Below, piece by piece: positions 63,485-64,000 of a stretch of DNA of 64,000 bases (position 1 is its first letter; each line of letters begins with the position of its first letter). The stretch is from Apostichopus japonicus (lineage: Eukaryota > Echinodermata > Holothuroidea > Aspidochirotida > Stichopodidae). The stretch lies in NCBI RefSeq assembly GCF_037975245.1, contig NC_092575.1, positions 10,012,001 to 10,076,000 on the forward strand, written 5' to 3'. The translations under genes and the position numbers were made by a program. A model generated the notes under the pieces. That model made no database searches. It was given only the letters and a program-made list of their open reading frames with translations, and was not told where the DNA came from.

Positions 63485-64000
63485 CTGAGAAAGATACACA
63501 GTAGCGGTTAAAACTTGACGTAGACGACACCGAGCGAGAACAGGTGTCAAGATCATCACATACAGATCGTCATAAAATATACAACAACCGAGACAAATCT
63601 GTCAACACATTAAGATTTATATTTACACTGTAGAATGCTCCTGTCCTCACCTCACCTTCCCTTAACCCATCAATAAATGGGCCATCCAACACTGTTTCAT
63701 GTCACTGCTACAGAAAAACTGAAAATTCTCAAGAATTTGTGAATCACTTTTTGTCTATTACAGGAGCAACTGCTCTTATCCCCTATATATAATTGAGAAA
63801 CAGATCTGATACTTAGGATCAGGAGGTATCAGGCACAGATTAGTTTCATTCTTTCCTGTATTTAAATATTTCCTACGGACTACACTGTATGGCAATGAAC
63901 CAACACTATACCTATCTTCTGATTTCCTTTTCATGTTTTATTCTCACTCACAATGTTTGCTACTCATTAAACCAACAGGAAAATGGCACGGTGCCATTGA
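63485..64000 (-). other. Right edge, inside a UBE2G1 intron
   Basis: No E2 exon was recognised here; the preceding exon (with the YPL.PPKM..HPN region) must lie to the right of the window. Confidence 0.7.

Overview
The window is a stretch of animal (metazoan) nuclear genome: AT-rich, with spliced genes, canonical GT/AG introns of 0.2-7 kb, tRNA-derived SINE-like repeats, non-LTR and DNA-transposon remnants, and long (TA)n microsatellites. The gene set and the style of the repeats suggest a marine deuterostome invertebrate, most likely an echinoderm such as a sea cucumber. That placement is inference; no single sequence here proves it. Exon structures were worked out by hand from reading frame, splice sites and phase.

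Four protein-coding genes can be supported. (1) 1182-10321, plus strand: a three-exon, 303-residue Rolling-stone-family multi-pass membrane protein, with a 24-codon first exon and a 7 kb first intron. (2) 16652-24859, plus strand: a complete five-exon gene for C1QBP/p32 (MAM33 family), 292 residues, with a mitochondrial presequence and the conserved CxCGC..LHT segment. (3) About 31159-36158, minus strand: a gene encoding a PAW domain, otherwise known from the C-terminus of peptide:N-glycanase NGLY1, followed by a long basic Ser/Arg-rich tail. Its N-terminal exons were not found. (4) 62341-63484, minus strand: the last two coding exons of UBE2G1, a ubiquitin-conjugating enzyme whose 5' exons lie beyond the right edge. 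There is also one good tRNA-Lys(TTT) gene at 52779-52850, minus strand.

The rest is introns and repeat-rich intergenic DNA. From 36 to 50 kb lies a repeat zone with most of the (TA)n tracts, an 85-bp-arm perfect palindrome, two copies of a tRNA-derived SINE and an L1/Tx1-like LINE fragment with stops and frameshifts. From 50 to 55 kb there are tandem arrays and a hAT-like element with a decayed transposase tail and 6-bp flanking duplications. From 10 to 18 kb there are two copies of a ~0.7 kb inverted-terminal-repeat element, a 32-bp satellite interrupted by another small TIR element, and a ~650 bp element packed with CGAATGACA motifs. Runs of 8-15 G or C, more than 20 of them, stand out against the AT-rich background and often mark repeat edges.

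The genes do not form a pathway. They are unrelated single-copy loci placed side by side: a membrane protein, a mitochondrial matrix protein, a PAW protein and a ubiquitin E2. I found no obviously new defence-like or operon-like system. The most unusual items are the PAW gene with its extra tail, the perfect 85-bp palindrome, and several apparently non-autonomous elements with clear terminal symmetry.
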